Assembly (NCBI RefSeq): GCF_001428895.1
Contig: NZ_LMJA01000022.1
Coordinates: forward strand, 295,000-358,999
From: Mycobacterium sp. Root265
GTDB lineage: Bacteria > Actinomycetota > Actinomycetes > Mycobacteriales > Mycobacteriaceae
Direction: 5' to 3'
Length of the DNA: 64,000 bases
The first letter of the stretch is position 1. Each line of letters opens with the position of its first letter. Made by a program: the position numbers and the translations under genes. This document shows positions 19,940-30,549 of the stretch, piece after piece. The notes beneath the pieces are model-generated. The model worked only from the letters and a program-made list of their open reading frames with translations. It was not told the origin of the DNA and ran no database searches.

Positions 19940-20544
19940 CCGCCTCGGTATTCGCTTCGGCCGCTGCGGCTTTCGCGCGTCTGGTGCGGGCGATACCCGA
20001 AACGGCCTGGGACGGTCCGGGCTTGGGCGATTGGGATATGCGCGCGCTCGTCGGGCACACCTCACGCTCACTCATCACCGTCAGCGAGTATCTTCGCACA
20101 CCGGCCGACCACGAGGACGTAGACGACGCCGTGGCCTATTACGTGTGGGTTCGTGAGTTCACCACATCCGCCGGGGCCGAGGCCATCAACGAACGCGGCC
20201 GCCAGGCCGGGCGTGATCTCGGCGACGATCCGGTTGCCACCGTGGACCGCCTCGTCGCCCGGGCACTCGCCGACGTCGAGAATGCCGGCGACCCGGTGAT
20301 CAGCGTGATCGGCGGGCTGGGCATCCGGCTGTCGCACTACCTGCAGACCCGGGTCTTCGAGCTGACGGTGCACGGCCTGGACATCGCGCGGGCGGCCGGC
20401 CTCGAATTCGACCTGCCCACCGATGCCGTGGAGCAGGCCGCGGTGCTGGCCACCCGGGTCGCCGTCCAGCTGGGTCAGGGCGAAGCGGTGCTGACGGCGC
20501 TGACCGGCCGATCCGCCCTGCCGCCCGGATACTCGGTGGTCTGA
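19936..20544 (+). CDS. Maleylpyruvate isomerase family mycothiol-dependent protein
   Basis: 202 residues with the actinobacterial DinB-like four-helix fold: an N-terminal GDWDMRALVGHTSRS metal-ligand segment with His, later RLSHYLQTRVFELTVHGLDIA with two more candidate His/Glu ligands. Family members are mycothiol-dependent isomerases or transferases; the substrate here is unknown. The start overlaps citA by 4 bp. Its last 70 bp overlap the convergent P450 gene. Confidence 0.8.
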   Translation: MTASVFASAAAAFARLVRAIPETAWDGPGLGDWDMRALVGHTSRSLITVSEYLRTPADHEDVDDAVAYYVWVREFTTSAGAEAINERGRQAGRDLGDDPVATVDRLVARALADVENAGDPVISVIGGLGIRLSHYLQTRVFELTVHGLDIARAAGLEFDLPTDAVEQAAVLATRVAVQLGQGEAVLTALTGRSALPPGYSVV

Positions 20545-21878
20545 GCGCGCCGCCAGGTGACCGATGCCCAGATCGGTCCGCCCGCCACCATGGTGAACGG
20601 TGTGGCCACCGGGAATTCGGGTTCTTCGGAACGTATCTCGGCTCGGCGCACGATGGTGGCCAGCGCCAGTGTGGCCTCCAGCATCGCGAAGTGGTCACCG
20701 ATGCAGGACCGCGGCCCGGCACCGAAAGGCAGATACTGCCAACGGTTCAGGCGTTTGGCTGCCTCGGGCCGGAACCGGTCCGGGTCGAAGTCCAGGGGCC
20801 GGTCCCACAACTGCGGATCCCGGTGCAGCGCATAGATTCCGCACAGCAGCAGCGTGCCCGCCTTGACCCGGTGGCCGTCGACGACCATGTCGCGCATCGC
20901 GCGTCGCGCCGTTCCGGGCGCCGGTGGGCACAGCCGCAGTGACTCCTTCAACACCTGGACGGTGTAGCCCAGATCGGCGACATCGTCGGGCGTCAACTCA
21001 CGGTCCTCCAGTTCGGCCACCTCGGCGCGCACCGTCTCCTGGATCTGCGGGTTGCGACCCAGCTGCCACAGGGCATACGTCAGCGTGGTGGCGGTGGTGT
21101 CATGACCGGCGGCGATGAAGACGATGAGTTCATCGCGAATCTCAGCCTCGGTCAACCCTTTTCCGGTCTCCGGGTCCTTCGCCGCCAGCAGTGCACGCAC
21201 CAGCGGAGCATCCAGTCCGGGGTCGGCCCGGCAGGCGTCCAGCACGTCGGCGGCGAGCTTGCGCAGGGCCGCACTGGCGGCGCGGGCACGCGCGCGGGCC
21301 GGTGTCGGCAACCAGTGCGGGCTGCGGATCGGCGACGTCGCGCGATCGGCGACGTAGGTGAGTGCCACCCGCAGCGGTTCGTCGATGAGATCCGCCCGGT
21401 GGTCCAGGTCGATGCCCAGCACCGAACGGCCCAGCGCCCGCATCGTCAGGTGCCGGCATTCCACGTCGAGGTCGATGCGTTCGCCCTCTCGCCATGAGTC
21501 CACCACCGCATGCGCGGCCTGCGCCATGTGCCCGCCGAAGGTCTGCACATGTTTCTTGGTGAACACCGGCTGCAGGGCGCGACGGCGCGGCAGCCACTCG
21601 TCGTGCATGAGATCGAACAGGTTGCCGCCGAGGACATGCCGCATCTCGCTGTGCATCATCGTCTTGTCCACGCAGCTGTCCGGCTGACCGAGCACATCGT
21701 GTGCGCCCTGCGGTGAGGTGGCCACCACGATGTCGGGCATCAGCCAGCGCGGAGCGAGTCGCAGCCGGGTCAACGGACCGCCGGTGTCCCGGAAGACCTC
21801 GAAGCCGGTGTTGAAGGACCGCAGCGTCTTGACCTGATCGCGGTAGGACATCGGGTTGAGCGGCACCAAGGGGAGCAT
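20475..21878 (-). CDS. Cytochrome P450
   Basis: 467 residues. The I-helix reads AGHDTT, the K-helix ExxR is KESLRL, and the haem loop FGAGPRSCIG carries the proximal Cys392. The N-terminus (PLVPLNPMSYRDQ) lacks a membrane anchor, as in soluble bacterial P450s. The architecture recalls the CYP132/CYP4-like, fatty-acid-hydroxylase type, but the substrate is not predictable. The last 22 codons (about TTEYPGGRADR onward) lie antisense to the isomerase gene and may be a dispensable tail. No ribosome-binding site is obvious before the ATG at 21878. Confidence 0.9.
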   Translation of the reverse strand: MLPLVPLNPMSYRDQVKTLRSFNTGFEVFRDTGGPLTRLRLAPRWLMPDIVVATSPQGAHDVLGQPDSCVDKTMMHSEMRHVLGGNLFDLMHDEWLPRRRALQPVFTKKHVQTFGGHMAQAAHAVVDSWREGERIDLDVECRHLTMRALGRSVLGIDLDHRADLIDEPLRVALTYVADRATSPIRSPHWLPTPARARARAASAALRKLAADVLDACRADPGLDAPLVRALLAAKDPETGKGLTEAEIRDELIVFIAAGHDTTATTLTYALWQLGRNPQIQETVRAEVAELEDRELTPDDVADLGYTVQVLKESLRLCPPAPGTARRAMRDMVVDGHRVKAGTLLLCGIYALHRDPQLWDRPLDFDPDRFRPEAAKRLNRWQYLPFGAGPRSCIGDHFAMLEATLALATIVRRAEIRSEEPEFPVATPFTMVAGGPIWASVTWRRAQTTEYPGGRADRPVSAVSTASP

Positions 21879-21915
21879 GTAAGTAGCGTCGCCGCCCGGC
21901 CGGACCGGCCATAGC

Positions 21916-21971
21916 GTAGCCGGCTACCTGCATTCGCCGGTGACGCGATGAGAACCGGAGACTCTTCCGGT
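21916..21971. promoter_or_regulatory. Two inverted repeats between the P450 and VOC genes
   Basis: The 131-bp divergent spacer holds a perfect 12-bp palindrome GTAGCCGGCTAC (21916-21927), 38 bp before the P450 start, and ACCGGA-N6-TCCGGT (21954-21971), 39 bp before the VOC start. Both are plausible operators. No regulator is adjacent. Confidence 0.35.
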
Positions 21972-22009
21972 CTATAGATCGTCAGTTGCCCGAGATCAGG
22001 AGAAACATC

Positions 22010-22462
22010 ATGGCCATCGAAGTCACCCCCGCCGTCATCCCGCACCTCGTCGTCGACGACGGCGCCGGAGCCATCGATTTCTACGTCAAGGCTTTCGGCG
22101 CCACCGAACTGGGCCGGATGCCCGGGCCGGACGGCCGCCTGGTGCACGGCGCCGTGCAGATCAACGGATCCACCGTGATGCTGGCCGACGACTTCCCGGA
22201 GTACTGCGACGGGCAGTCGGAGAGCCCGAAGTCGCTCGGCGGGACGCCGGTCACCATTCACCTCGTCGTCACCGACGTCGACGCATCGTTCGCCCGAGCC
22301 GTCGAGGCCGGCGCCGAGGTGGTGATGGAGGTCGGGGACATGTTCTGGGGTGACCGCTACGGCGTCGTGCGTGACCCGTTCGGCCACAAGTGGTCACTGG
22401 GGCAGCCGGTTCGTGAGGTCAGCGACGAGGATCTGCAGAAGGCTATGCAGGAATTCCCGTGA
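22010..22462 (+). CDS. VOC/glyoxalase-fold protein (Rv0887c-like)
   Basis: 150 residues from the ATG at 22010, with AGGAGAA upstream (21999-22005). It is a single VOC module: a beta-alpha unit starting VIPHLVVDDGAGAIDFYVKAFG and a second starting VTIHLVVTDVDASFARAVEAGAEV, ending with DRYGVVRDPFGHKWSL, the pattern of PhnB-like proteins. Metal ligands are not complete enough to assign a reaction. The last 20 bp overlap the convergent glycosidase gene. Confidence 0.85.
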   Translation: MAIEVTPAVIPHLVVDDGAGAIDFYVKAFGATELGRMPGPDGRLVHGAVQINGSTVMLADDFPEYCDGQSESPKSLGGTPVTIHLVVTDVDASFARAVEAGAEVVMEVGDMFWGDRYGVVRDPFGHKWSLGQPVREVSDEDLQKAMQEFP

Positions 22463-24929
22463 CGGCCCCCGGCACATAGAGCTCCAACAAGTCCGTCGGC
22501 AGCGCGTTCGCGCCGGTGATCTGGCTGATCGCCGAGATGCTGGCGGGCTTGGGGGTGCGCTCCAGCTCGGGGGTGCTGGGGTCGGAGCCGTACAGGCCGA
22601 ACTGCAGGTGGTATCCCTCCGACCATTCCAGGTTGTCGACGAAGGACCAGTAGGTGTAGCCGCGGATGTCGGTGCCGTGCGCCAGCAGGTCCTGGACGAC
22701 CGCGACGTGGTTGACGATGTAGGACGGCCGCTTGGTGTCGTCGTCGTCGGCGACGCCGTTCTCGGTGATCCACAGCGGTTTGCCGTAGGACGCAGCGACT
22801 TCCAGCACCTCGCGGAAGCCGCCCGGGTCGATGGGCTGGTTGAAATCGCTGCACGTCTGCGAGGACGGCTCGCACCGGAACGGGATCCCCTGCAGGAAAT
22901 TGAAGCCCGGCAGCGGCGCGAAACCGAAGCCGCCCATGGGCTGCGTGCCGTAGTACTGCACGCCCAGGAAGTCGACCTTGTCGGCGAAGCCGGGACGGAT
23001 CTCGTCGGCGGTCTTCTTGCCGTCGAAGTTCGCGTCGATCCAGCCGTCGATGACCGCGTTGGGGAACCACTGGTTGAACACCTTGTTCCAGGCGTCCGCG
23101 GCAGCCACGTCCTGCGGGTTCAGCGGATTGGCCGGCCGCGCGGGAACCATGTTGTTGGCGAACCCGACAAAGGCGTCGTCGTCCCATGTGTGGATCGCGT
23201 CGTAGGCAGCGACGTGCCCCTTGGCCTCGTTGGTGACGAAGCGGGCGGCCAGATCGGGGCGCAGCACGCCCGGCGGCCAGCTCGGCACCAGCCCGGGAAT
23301 CGCCAGGAACTCCGTCATCACCGGCGGGAAGGGCTCGTTGAGCGTCACCCAGTTGTCCACCTGGTCGCCGTAGGTCCAGGCCAGGAACGCGGCGTACTTC
23401 TCGAACTCGACGGGGGTCTGCTCCGACAGCCAGCCCGCGGCGGGAGCGGGCAGCCCCAGCTGGATGAGCGGGCGTGCGGTGATCGGATCGTGCACCCACA
23501 GCGGCAGGGTGAAGTGGTTGACGGTGACCAACGGCTCCAGCCCGTGGGCGCGCAGCGCGTCGAAGACGGCACGGTAGTGCGCCACCTCGACCGGGTTCGC
23601 CAATGCCTGCAGGGCCTGCAGATCGGCCAGGCTCACCCCGCCACCCTCGTCCGTGATGTCGATGCCCGCAGTCGAATTCGGGAAGATCCGGCTCCACTCG
23701 ATGGACATCCGGAAGGTGTTCATGCCGAGTTCTTCCTTGGCCAGCGCGGCGTCGGAGTCGTAGGACACGTAGGTGCCGGGTCCGTTCTCCGGGACGCCGT
23801 TGGTCAAGCCGAGCAGCTGGTTGAGCGGGTGGTGCACCCACTTGTACCAATCGGAGTTCGGGTCGATCGGCGATCCGGGACCGCCTTCGGCCTGGAATCC
23901 GGCATGCGCGACACCCCAATGGAAATCGTCGGGGAAGGACAGGTCCACACCTTCCACCGGGTCGACGTTCACGGTGATGGTGCGGGCCACCCCGTGCCCG
24001 CCGCCGGGGCGGATCAGGTCGCCCAGGATGGGAACGTGCTGCAGGAAACCGAGCGGGCCGTGCCAGTGCACGCCGGCCCGTTGGTCGTCGACCACCACGG
24101 TGAAGCTGTCGGTGCCGCCCGTCGCGGCCATGGCGTTCGTCGGCCGGTAGATGAAATCGCCTGTGCTCTGGTCGATCTGAACCACGCCGCCGTTGAGTGG
24201 GCGGCCGATCACGGTGTACTTCAGCGGGTCGCCGTCGGGATCGAAGGCGCCGACATTGCCGAGCGCCTGACCGGTGGTGGTCTGCGTCGTCTCACCGGAG
24301 TACTCGATCTTCGGTGAGCCGTTGAACAATTCGCGGCGCACCCAGGCCAGCACCGCCCACACCGAGGGCGGGCCGACGGGCCCGGCGGGCAGGCCCGCGG
24401 CGAACGGGCTCAGCACCGCGCCGACCAGACTCTTGACCACATTGGCCACGTACCGGACCGCGGTGACCGGGTTGGGCAGGGTCGATGTCCATTTCACCGG
24501 AGCGGCCGCCGTGGCCGCCACCGGGGCGACGGCCGCGGCCACCGGCGCCGCGGTCTGCACCTGAGCCCGGGCCGGGGCGCTCGGGATGTCGGACGTGCCG
24601 TTGTCCTCGGGTCCGGTGTCGTCGGCGACGTCGGCCTCTTCGTTCTCCGGTACGTCCGGTGTGACGCCGGTCAGGCGCGGCGAGGTCAGTCCGCCGCGCG
24701 CGGTGGTCTGCGCCTGCCGGACGGTGCGGGGCGCGACGCGGCGTTCGGGTTTCGTGACCTCGGGCTTCGGCTCGGTCTCCGCCTCGGGTGCGGAGGCCTG
24801 CCCCGCGCCTTGTTCAGTGCCCTGTTCGGCGCCCGGCGTCTCGGCCAACGCCAGACCCGGATATCCCAACCCGGTCGCCGACCAGATGCCGACCACCACT
24901 GCCACGCCCGCGACCCGACCACTACGCAT
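22443..24929 (-). CDS. Secreted family 1 glycoside hydrolase with N-terminal cadherin-like module
   Basis: 828 residues. A signal peptide (about 1-29, ending LALA) leads to a low-complexity Glu/Pro/Ala stretch (30-150), an Ala-rich segment, a cadherin/VCBS-like beta module (about 200-290, GAFDPDGDPLKYTV, TDSFTVVVDD) and a full GH1 barrel (about 312-810). The acid/base Glu is E532 in TLNEP and the nucleophile E723 in ITENG; the barrel opens FPDDFHWGVAHAGFQAEG. It should hydrolyse beta-glycosides outside the membrane. GH1 enzymes are usually cytoplasmic, so the export and extension are notable. Confidence 0.9.
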   Translation of the reverse strand: MRSGRVAGVAVVVGIWSATGLGYPGLALAETPGAEQGTEQGAGQASAPEAETEPKPEVTKPERRVAPRTVRQAQTTARGGLTSPRLTGVTPDVPENEEADVADDTGPEDNGTSDIPSAPARAQVQTAAPVAAAVAPVAATAAAPVKWTSTLPNPVTAVRYVANVVKSLVGAVLSPFAAGLPAGPVGPPSVWAVLAWVRRELFNGSPKIEYSGETTQTTTGQALGNVGAFDPDGDPLKYTVIGRPLNGGVVQIDQSTGDFIYRPTNAMAATGGTDSFTVVVDDQRAGVHWHGPLGFLQHVPILGDLIRPGGGHGVARTITVNVDPVEGVDLSFPDDFHWGVAHAGFQAEGGPGSPIDPNSDWYKWVHHPLNQLLGLTNGVPENGPGTYVSYDSDAALAKEELGMNTFRMSIEWSRIFPNSTAGIDITDEGGGVSLADLQALQALANPVEVAHYRAVFDALRAHGLEPLVTVNHFTLPLWVHDPITARPLIQLGLPAPAAGWLSEQTPVEFEKYAAFLAWTYGDQVDNWVTLNEPFPPVMTEFLAIPGLVPSWPPGVLRPDLAARFVTNEAKGHVAAYDAIHTWDDDAFVGFANNMVPARPANPLNPQDVAAADAWNKVFNQWFPNAVIDGWIDANFDGKKTADEIRPGFADKVDFLGVQYYGTQPMGGFGFAPLPGFNFLQGIPFRCEPSSQTCSDFNQPIDPGGFREVLEVAASYGKPLWITENGVADDDDTKRPSYIVNHVAVVQDLLAHGTDIRGYTYWSFVDNLEWSEGYHLQFGLYGSDPSTPELERTPKPASISAISQITGANALPTDLLELYVPGAVTGIPA

Positions 24930-25010
24930 TCATTTCGTATACACGCTGCGCTGCGGCGATATCCCGGAATTCACATCTCACGTTCCGCACCCGATCGTCG
25001 TCTACCGGGT

Positions 25011-25436
25011 ATGACTGCAACCATCGAGACCGGGAATCTGTTGCGCGGGATGTACGCCGCCGAGCGCGACTATCTGGCCGCGGGCGGACCCGGAACGGGC
25101 AACTTCGGCATCCTGGCGCCGTTCTTCTCCCCGGACGTCGTCCTTCATCAGGCGCGGGCGCTCCCCTACGGCGGGGTGTGGCGCGGACACCGCGGTATGG
25201 AACGGTTCTTCATGGCGATGAGCCGCACCTGGTCCGATTTCGAGATGGTCGAGCAGAAGTTTCTCGCGACGACCGACACCGCCGTGGTCCTCACCCGGGT
25301 CGAGGCCCGCGCCCGATCGACCGGACGGAACGTGAGCTTCCCGATCCTGCAGACCCTGCGGATGGTTGACGGACGCATCGCCGAGGTGCGCCCGTTCTAC
25401 TGGGACACCGCGGCGATCGTCGCCGTCCTGGATTAG
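25011..25436 (+). CDS. SnoaL-like (NTF2-fold) protein
   Basis: 141 residues from the ATG at 25011. The NTF2-like cone fold is suggested by FFSPDVVLHQ, the WRGHRGMERFFMAM segment, strands with a Thr/Val pattern and the terminal DGRIAEVRPFYWD. Members are polyketide cyclases, isomerases or carriers; no catalytic assignment is possible. It is divergent from the glycosidase (81 bp). Its stop overlaps the fprB stop by 4 bp, tail to tail. Confidence 0.8.
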   Translation: MTATIETGNLLRGMYAAERDYLAAGGPGTGNFGILAPFFSPDVVLHQARALPYGGVWRGHRGMERFFMAMSRTWSDFEMVEQKFLATTDTAVVLTRVEARARSTGRNVSFPILQTLRMVDGRIAEVRPFYWDTAAIVAVLD

Positions 25437-27079
25437 CGGCGCAGGCCCGCCAGCAGCCGTTTGTGCGCGGGCGGTCGCGGCGCCGTCGCGGCAGCCGCGA
25501 GCATGTCCGCGATATCGACGAACTTGTCCCGCGGACGCTGTCCGCCACCGCGCGCGATCTCGGCGGCGTCGATAGCGCGCCAGCCCGCGGCGTCAACGAC
25601 CGCGGGCTGGCGGCTTCGGACCAGCTTGTCCAGCGCCGCCGGCTTGTGGGCCGGGTCGCCGAGCTGTCCTCGGTTGTAGTCCTCCACCAGATTGCGCACC
25701 GTCTCGGCCGCGCACGACTTGTTGGTGCCGATGAAACCGGTCGGGCCGCGTTTGATCCAGCCCGCCACATACGCACCGGCGGCGTCGAGCACCCGGCCAC
25801 CGTCATTGGGCACCACCGCCGCCACCTCGTCGAACGGCAGATCGGCAATTGCCTTGCCGCGGTAGCCGATCGAAGTGAGCACCATGCCGGCGTCCAGCGT
25901 CCCGGCGTCCGCGAACTCGATACCGGTGATCCGCTCGTCGCCGAGCAGACGCTGTGGGGTGAGCTGGTAGGCCAACCGGATGCGCGGCCGGGTGATCGGC
26001 GCGGAGGCGTCGCCCAGCTTGGTCAGGATCTCCAGCTTGTTGCGGGTGAGCCGATCCTCGACGGTGGCGAGATCGGCGACGACCCGCTGATGATCCGCGG
26101 CGTCGAGCACCACATCGCAGGTGGAGGTCAGTCCGATCAGCTCGGGCAGCGTGAACGCCGAGAACTCTGGGCCGCGCCGCGCCGCGATCACCACTTCCTG
26201 CACCTTCGAGTCCCTCAGCGCGGCAAGCGCGTGATCGGCGATATCCGTGCGCGCCAAGGTATCCGGATCCGAGGTGAGGATGCGCGCCACGTCGAAAGCG
26301 ACGTTGCCGTTGCCGATGATGACGACCCGCTCGTGGCCGAGGTCCACCGGCAGATCCACGAAATCGGGGTGCCCGTTGAACCAGGCCACCACCTCGGTCG
26401 CAGTGGCGCTGCCCGGCAGACCCATGCCCGCGATGTCGAGTCGACGGTCATTGGGCGCGCCGACTGCGTAGAGCACCGCGTGGTGATGTTCCAGCAGATC
26501 GGCATGGCTCAGGTGCTTGCCCACTTCGACGTTGAGGAAGGCCGTGAACCCGTCATGCTCGGACACCCGGTCGAAGAGACGCGTGACCCGCTTGGTGCTC
26601 TGATGATCGGGCGCCACCCCGGCACGGACCAAACCGTAAGGCGTGGGCAGCTTCTCGAAGACGCTCACCCGGACCCCTCGCTGGGTGAGCAGTTCGTCGG
26701 CGGCGTACATCGCCGCGGGCCCCGAGCCGACGATCGCGACCCGCAACGGTCCACCGGGGCGCGGTGACACCATCGGGGCGGGCAGCACGGGGGCCAGTTT
26801 GGAGGTCGGCGGCAGCTTGCCTTCCCGCTTCGGATAGAACGCCGCATTGAGTTCGACGAACGGCAGCTGTTTTTCGGTCAGCTTGGTATCCGCGGAGATC
26901 GCGCCCACCGGACAGGCGCTGACGCAGGCACCGCAGTCGACGCAGGCATCGGGATCGATGAACAGCATCTCGGCGGTGGCGAAGCCCGGCTCATCCGGTG
27001 AGGGATGAATGCAGTTGACCGGACACGCATAGACACAGGACCCGTCGCTGCAACACGACTGGGTGATGACGTGTGGCAT
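25433..27079 (-). CDS. fprB: Ferredoxin/ferredoxin-NADP reductase FprB
   Basis: 548 residues, homologue of Rv0886. An N-terminal 7Fe/8Fe-type ferredoxin domain (Cys motifs CCSDGSCVYACPVNC and CVDCGACVSACP) is fused to an adrenodoxin-reductase-like flavoprotein: FAD site VAIVGSGPAAMYAADELL, NADP site IIGNGNVAFDVARIL and AARRGP. It moves electrons between NADPH and ferredoxin. It is 4 bp downstream of the diiron protein gene, so it may supply that enzyme with electrons. The CRP-like site upstream of the pair suggests cAMP control. Confidence 0.93.
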   Translation of the reverse strand: MPHVITQSCCSDGSCVYACPVNCIHPSPDEPGFATAEMLFIDPDACVDCGACVSACPVGAISADTKLTEKQLPFVELNAAFYPKREGKLPPTSKLAPVLPAPMVSPRPGGPLRVAIVGSGPAAMYAADELLTQRGVRVSVFEKLPTPYGLVRAGVAPDHQSTKRVTRLFDRVSEHDGFTAFLNVEVGKHLSHADLLEHHHAVLYAVGAPNDRRLDIAGMGLPGSATATEVVAWFNGHPDFVDLPVDLGHERVVIIGNGNVAFDVARILTSDPDTLARTDIADHALAALRDSKVQEVVIAARRGPEFSAFTLPELIGLTSTCDVVLDAADHQRVVADLATVEDRLTRNKLEILTKLGDASAPITRPRIRLAYQLTPQRLLGDERITGIEFADAGTLDAGMVLTSIGYRGKAIADLPFDEVAAVVPNDGGRVLDAAGAYVAGWIKRGPTGFIGTNKSCAAETVRNLVEDYNRGQLGDPAHKPAALDKLVRSRQPAVVDAAGWRAIDAAEIARGGGQRPRDKFVDIADMLAAAATAPRPPAHKRLLAGLRR

Positions 27080-27083
27080 GGCC

Positions 27084-28115
27084 TTACGACGCGACCGACA
27101 CCAGGTGCTCGCGCTGCGGCTCGCTGCGGTAGCGGGCCGGCGGGCCGTCGATCTTGCAGATCTTCCACACCAGCTTGGCGATCGGGTTCATCAGGCCGGT
27201 GTCGTAGCTCAGCATGCGCACATCGGAGAACATGTTGCGCAGGAACATCTGTGACTCGGGAGCCTTGAAGAAGATCTCCTTGCGCACCGAACGCGGGATG
27301 TCGAATTCCTTCCAGAACTCGCGCGGGGGCACCACGATCGCCGAACACAGGATGCGCATGGTCAACGGCACGAAGATCGAGAGCATCCAGCGCTGGCGAC
27401 GGCGCAGGGTCGGCACCCGCTTGTGCAGGTACTGGTGCGCGAACGAGATGTGCCGCGCTTCCTCGGCGACGTGAATCGCCATGACCCGCTCCATGATCGG
27501 GTGCAGGGCCTTGCCCTCGCGGAGCACGTTCTTCTGGGTGTGGTCGATGGGCTCCTCGCCGGCGAGTACGCCGAAGAAGAACGGGATCGGGAACGGTCCG
27601 GCGGCCAGCGGGATGATCGGCTGCACCCACTTGAGCATCTTGGGCATGCCGGGGACGTCCACGCCCATCCGGTTGACCATCTCCTGGAACATCAGGGTGT
27701 GGTTGCACTCTTCGACCGACTCGTGCAGGCAGTACCGGTATTCCGGTGAGCCGTTCGGTACCCAGAACGAGTACTCCATGAGGCCGCGGATCAGGATGTT
27801 CTCGAAGTGCAGGCCCACCTTGGCGACGTTGGCCTGGCGCCACATGCCGATTTCGATCTGACGCTCGACCGGCTGCGCCTGGTACCAGGCGTGGCCACCG
27901 ATCGGGTCGGTGTCCGGAAGGATCCAGCGCTCATCGTTGGGGGTCACGGCGAACTCCGGGGAATCCCACTCGATGTCCTGGTACGGGTTGAAACTGCGCC
28001 GCACGGACCCCTCCGACAGCGTTGTCAGCATGTCTGTGTACTGAGCGTCGTCGCGAACTTCCATATTGCGACGCCAACGTCGGATCACACGTGTCTTGGC
28101 TTCTTTGACAGCCAT
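27084..28115 (-). CDS. AurF-type diiron oxygenase-like protein (Rv0885 family)
   Basis: 343 residues from the ATG at 28115, with GGAGG just upstream; a second ATG at 28130 is less well placed. Diiron ligand motifs are visible along the helices: ENILIRGLMEYSFW, ESVEECNHTLMFQEM and HVAEEARHISFAH, the E/ExxH/E/ExxH arrangement of ferritin-like N-oxygenases. A hydrophobic stretch follows (WMLSIFVPLTMRILCSAIVV). It is operonic with fprB. The substrate is unknown in any mycobacterium as far as I know. Confidence 0.85.
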   Translation of the reverse strand: MAVKEAKTRVIRRWRRNMEVRDDAQYTDMLTTLSEGSVRRSFNPYQDIEWDSPEFAVTPNDERWILPDTDPIGGHAWYQAQPVERQIEIGMWRQANVAKVGLHFENILIRGLMEYSFWVPNGSPEYRYCLHESVEECNHTLMFQEMVNRMGVDVPGMPKMLKWVQPIIPLAAGPFPIPFFFGVLAGEEPIDHTQKNVLREGKALHPIMERVMAIHVAEEARHISFAHQYLHKRVPTLRRRQRWMLSIFVPLTMRILCSAIVVPPREFWKEFDIPRSVRKEIFFKAPESQMFLRNMFSDVRMLSYDTGLMNPIAKLVWKICKIDGPPARYRSEPQREHLVSVAS

Positions 28116-28244
28116 TCGGGGGGCCTCCATGCCTACCGTGAGATTTACATTCGGTTGCTCGATGTCTAAGGACAGTACCCGCGGTACCAGATTCTAACCA
28201 GGGCCTTTTCCGAGGTGTGGCCCAGCGGCGTTATCCAGGTCACA

Positions 28245-28260
28245 TGTGACTCAGGTCACG
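28245..28260. promoter_or_regulatory. CRP-like binding site between the diiron operon and SPFH-serC
   Basis: TGTGA-CTCAGG-TCACG matches the mycobacterial CRP consensus TGTGA-N6-TCACA at nine of ten positions; it is preceded by GGTCACA, making an extended palindromic cluster. In M. tuberculosis CRP (Rv3676) is known to act in the Rv0885/serC intergenic region and to activate serC. The site here lies 129 bp upstream of the diiron start and 99 bp upstream of the SPFH start. Confidence 0.7.
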
Positions 28261-28318
28261 CAAGAATGTGGCTCAGTCGGCAAAAGTGACATCTATCTGG
28301 CTAAAATCTGGCCGTCAC

Positions 28319-28341
28319 TGTCAGCGACGTCATCGCTGACA
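28319..28341. promoter_or_regulatory. Perfect 9-bp inverted repeat in the SPFH leader
   Basis: TGTCAGCGA-CGTCA-TCGCTGACA, a perfect repeat with a 5-nt centre, sits 18 bp before the SPFH start and 12 bp downstream of a TAAAAT -10-like box (28302-28307). It ends a few bases before the GGAGGCGGGGAG ribosome-binding site. It could be an operator or an RNA hairpin that shades the ribosome-binding site. Confidence 0.55.
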
Positions 28342-28359
28342 GCTCGGAGGCGGGGAGCC

Positions 28360-30487
<2,128 letters not shown>

Positions 30488-30549
30488 GTCCTGCGTGTCT
30501 GCACGGTAACGGGCGGATAACAAAGTAGGGTGCGCGGTGGAGGTGCACT

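Noticed and set aside
22350-24317. 655-codon plus-strand frame opposite the GH1 gene
   Set aside because: Antisense shadow; it starts inside the VOC gene and has no family motif.
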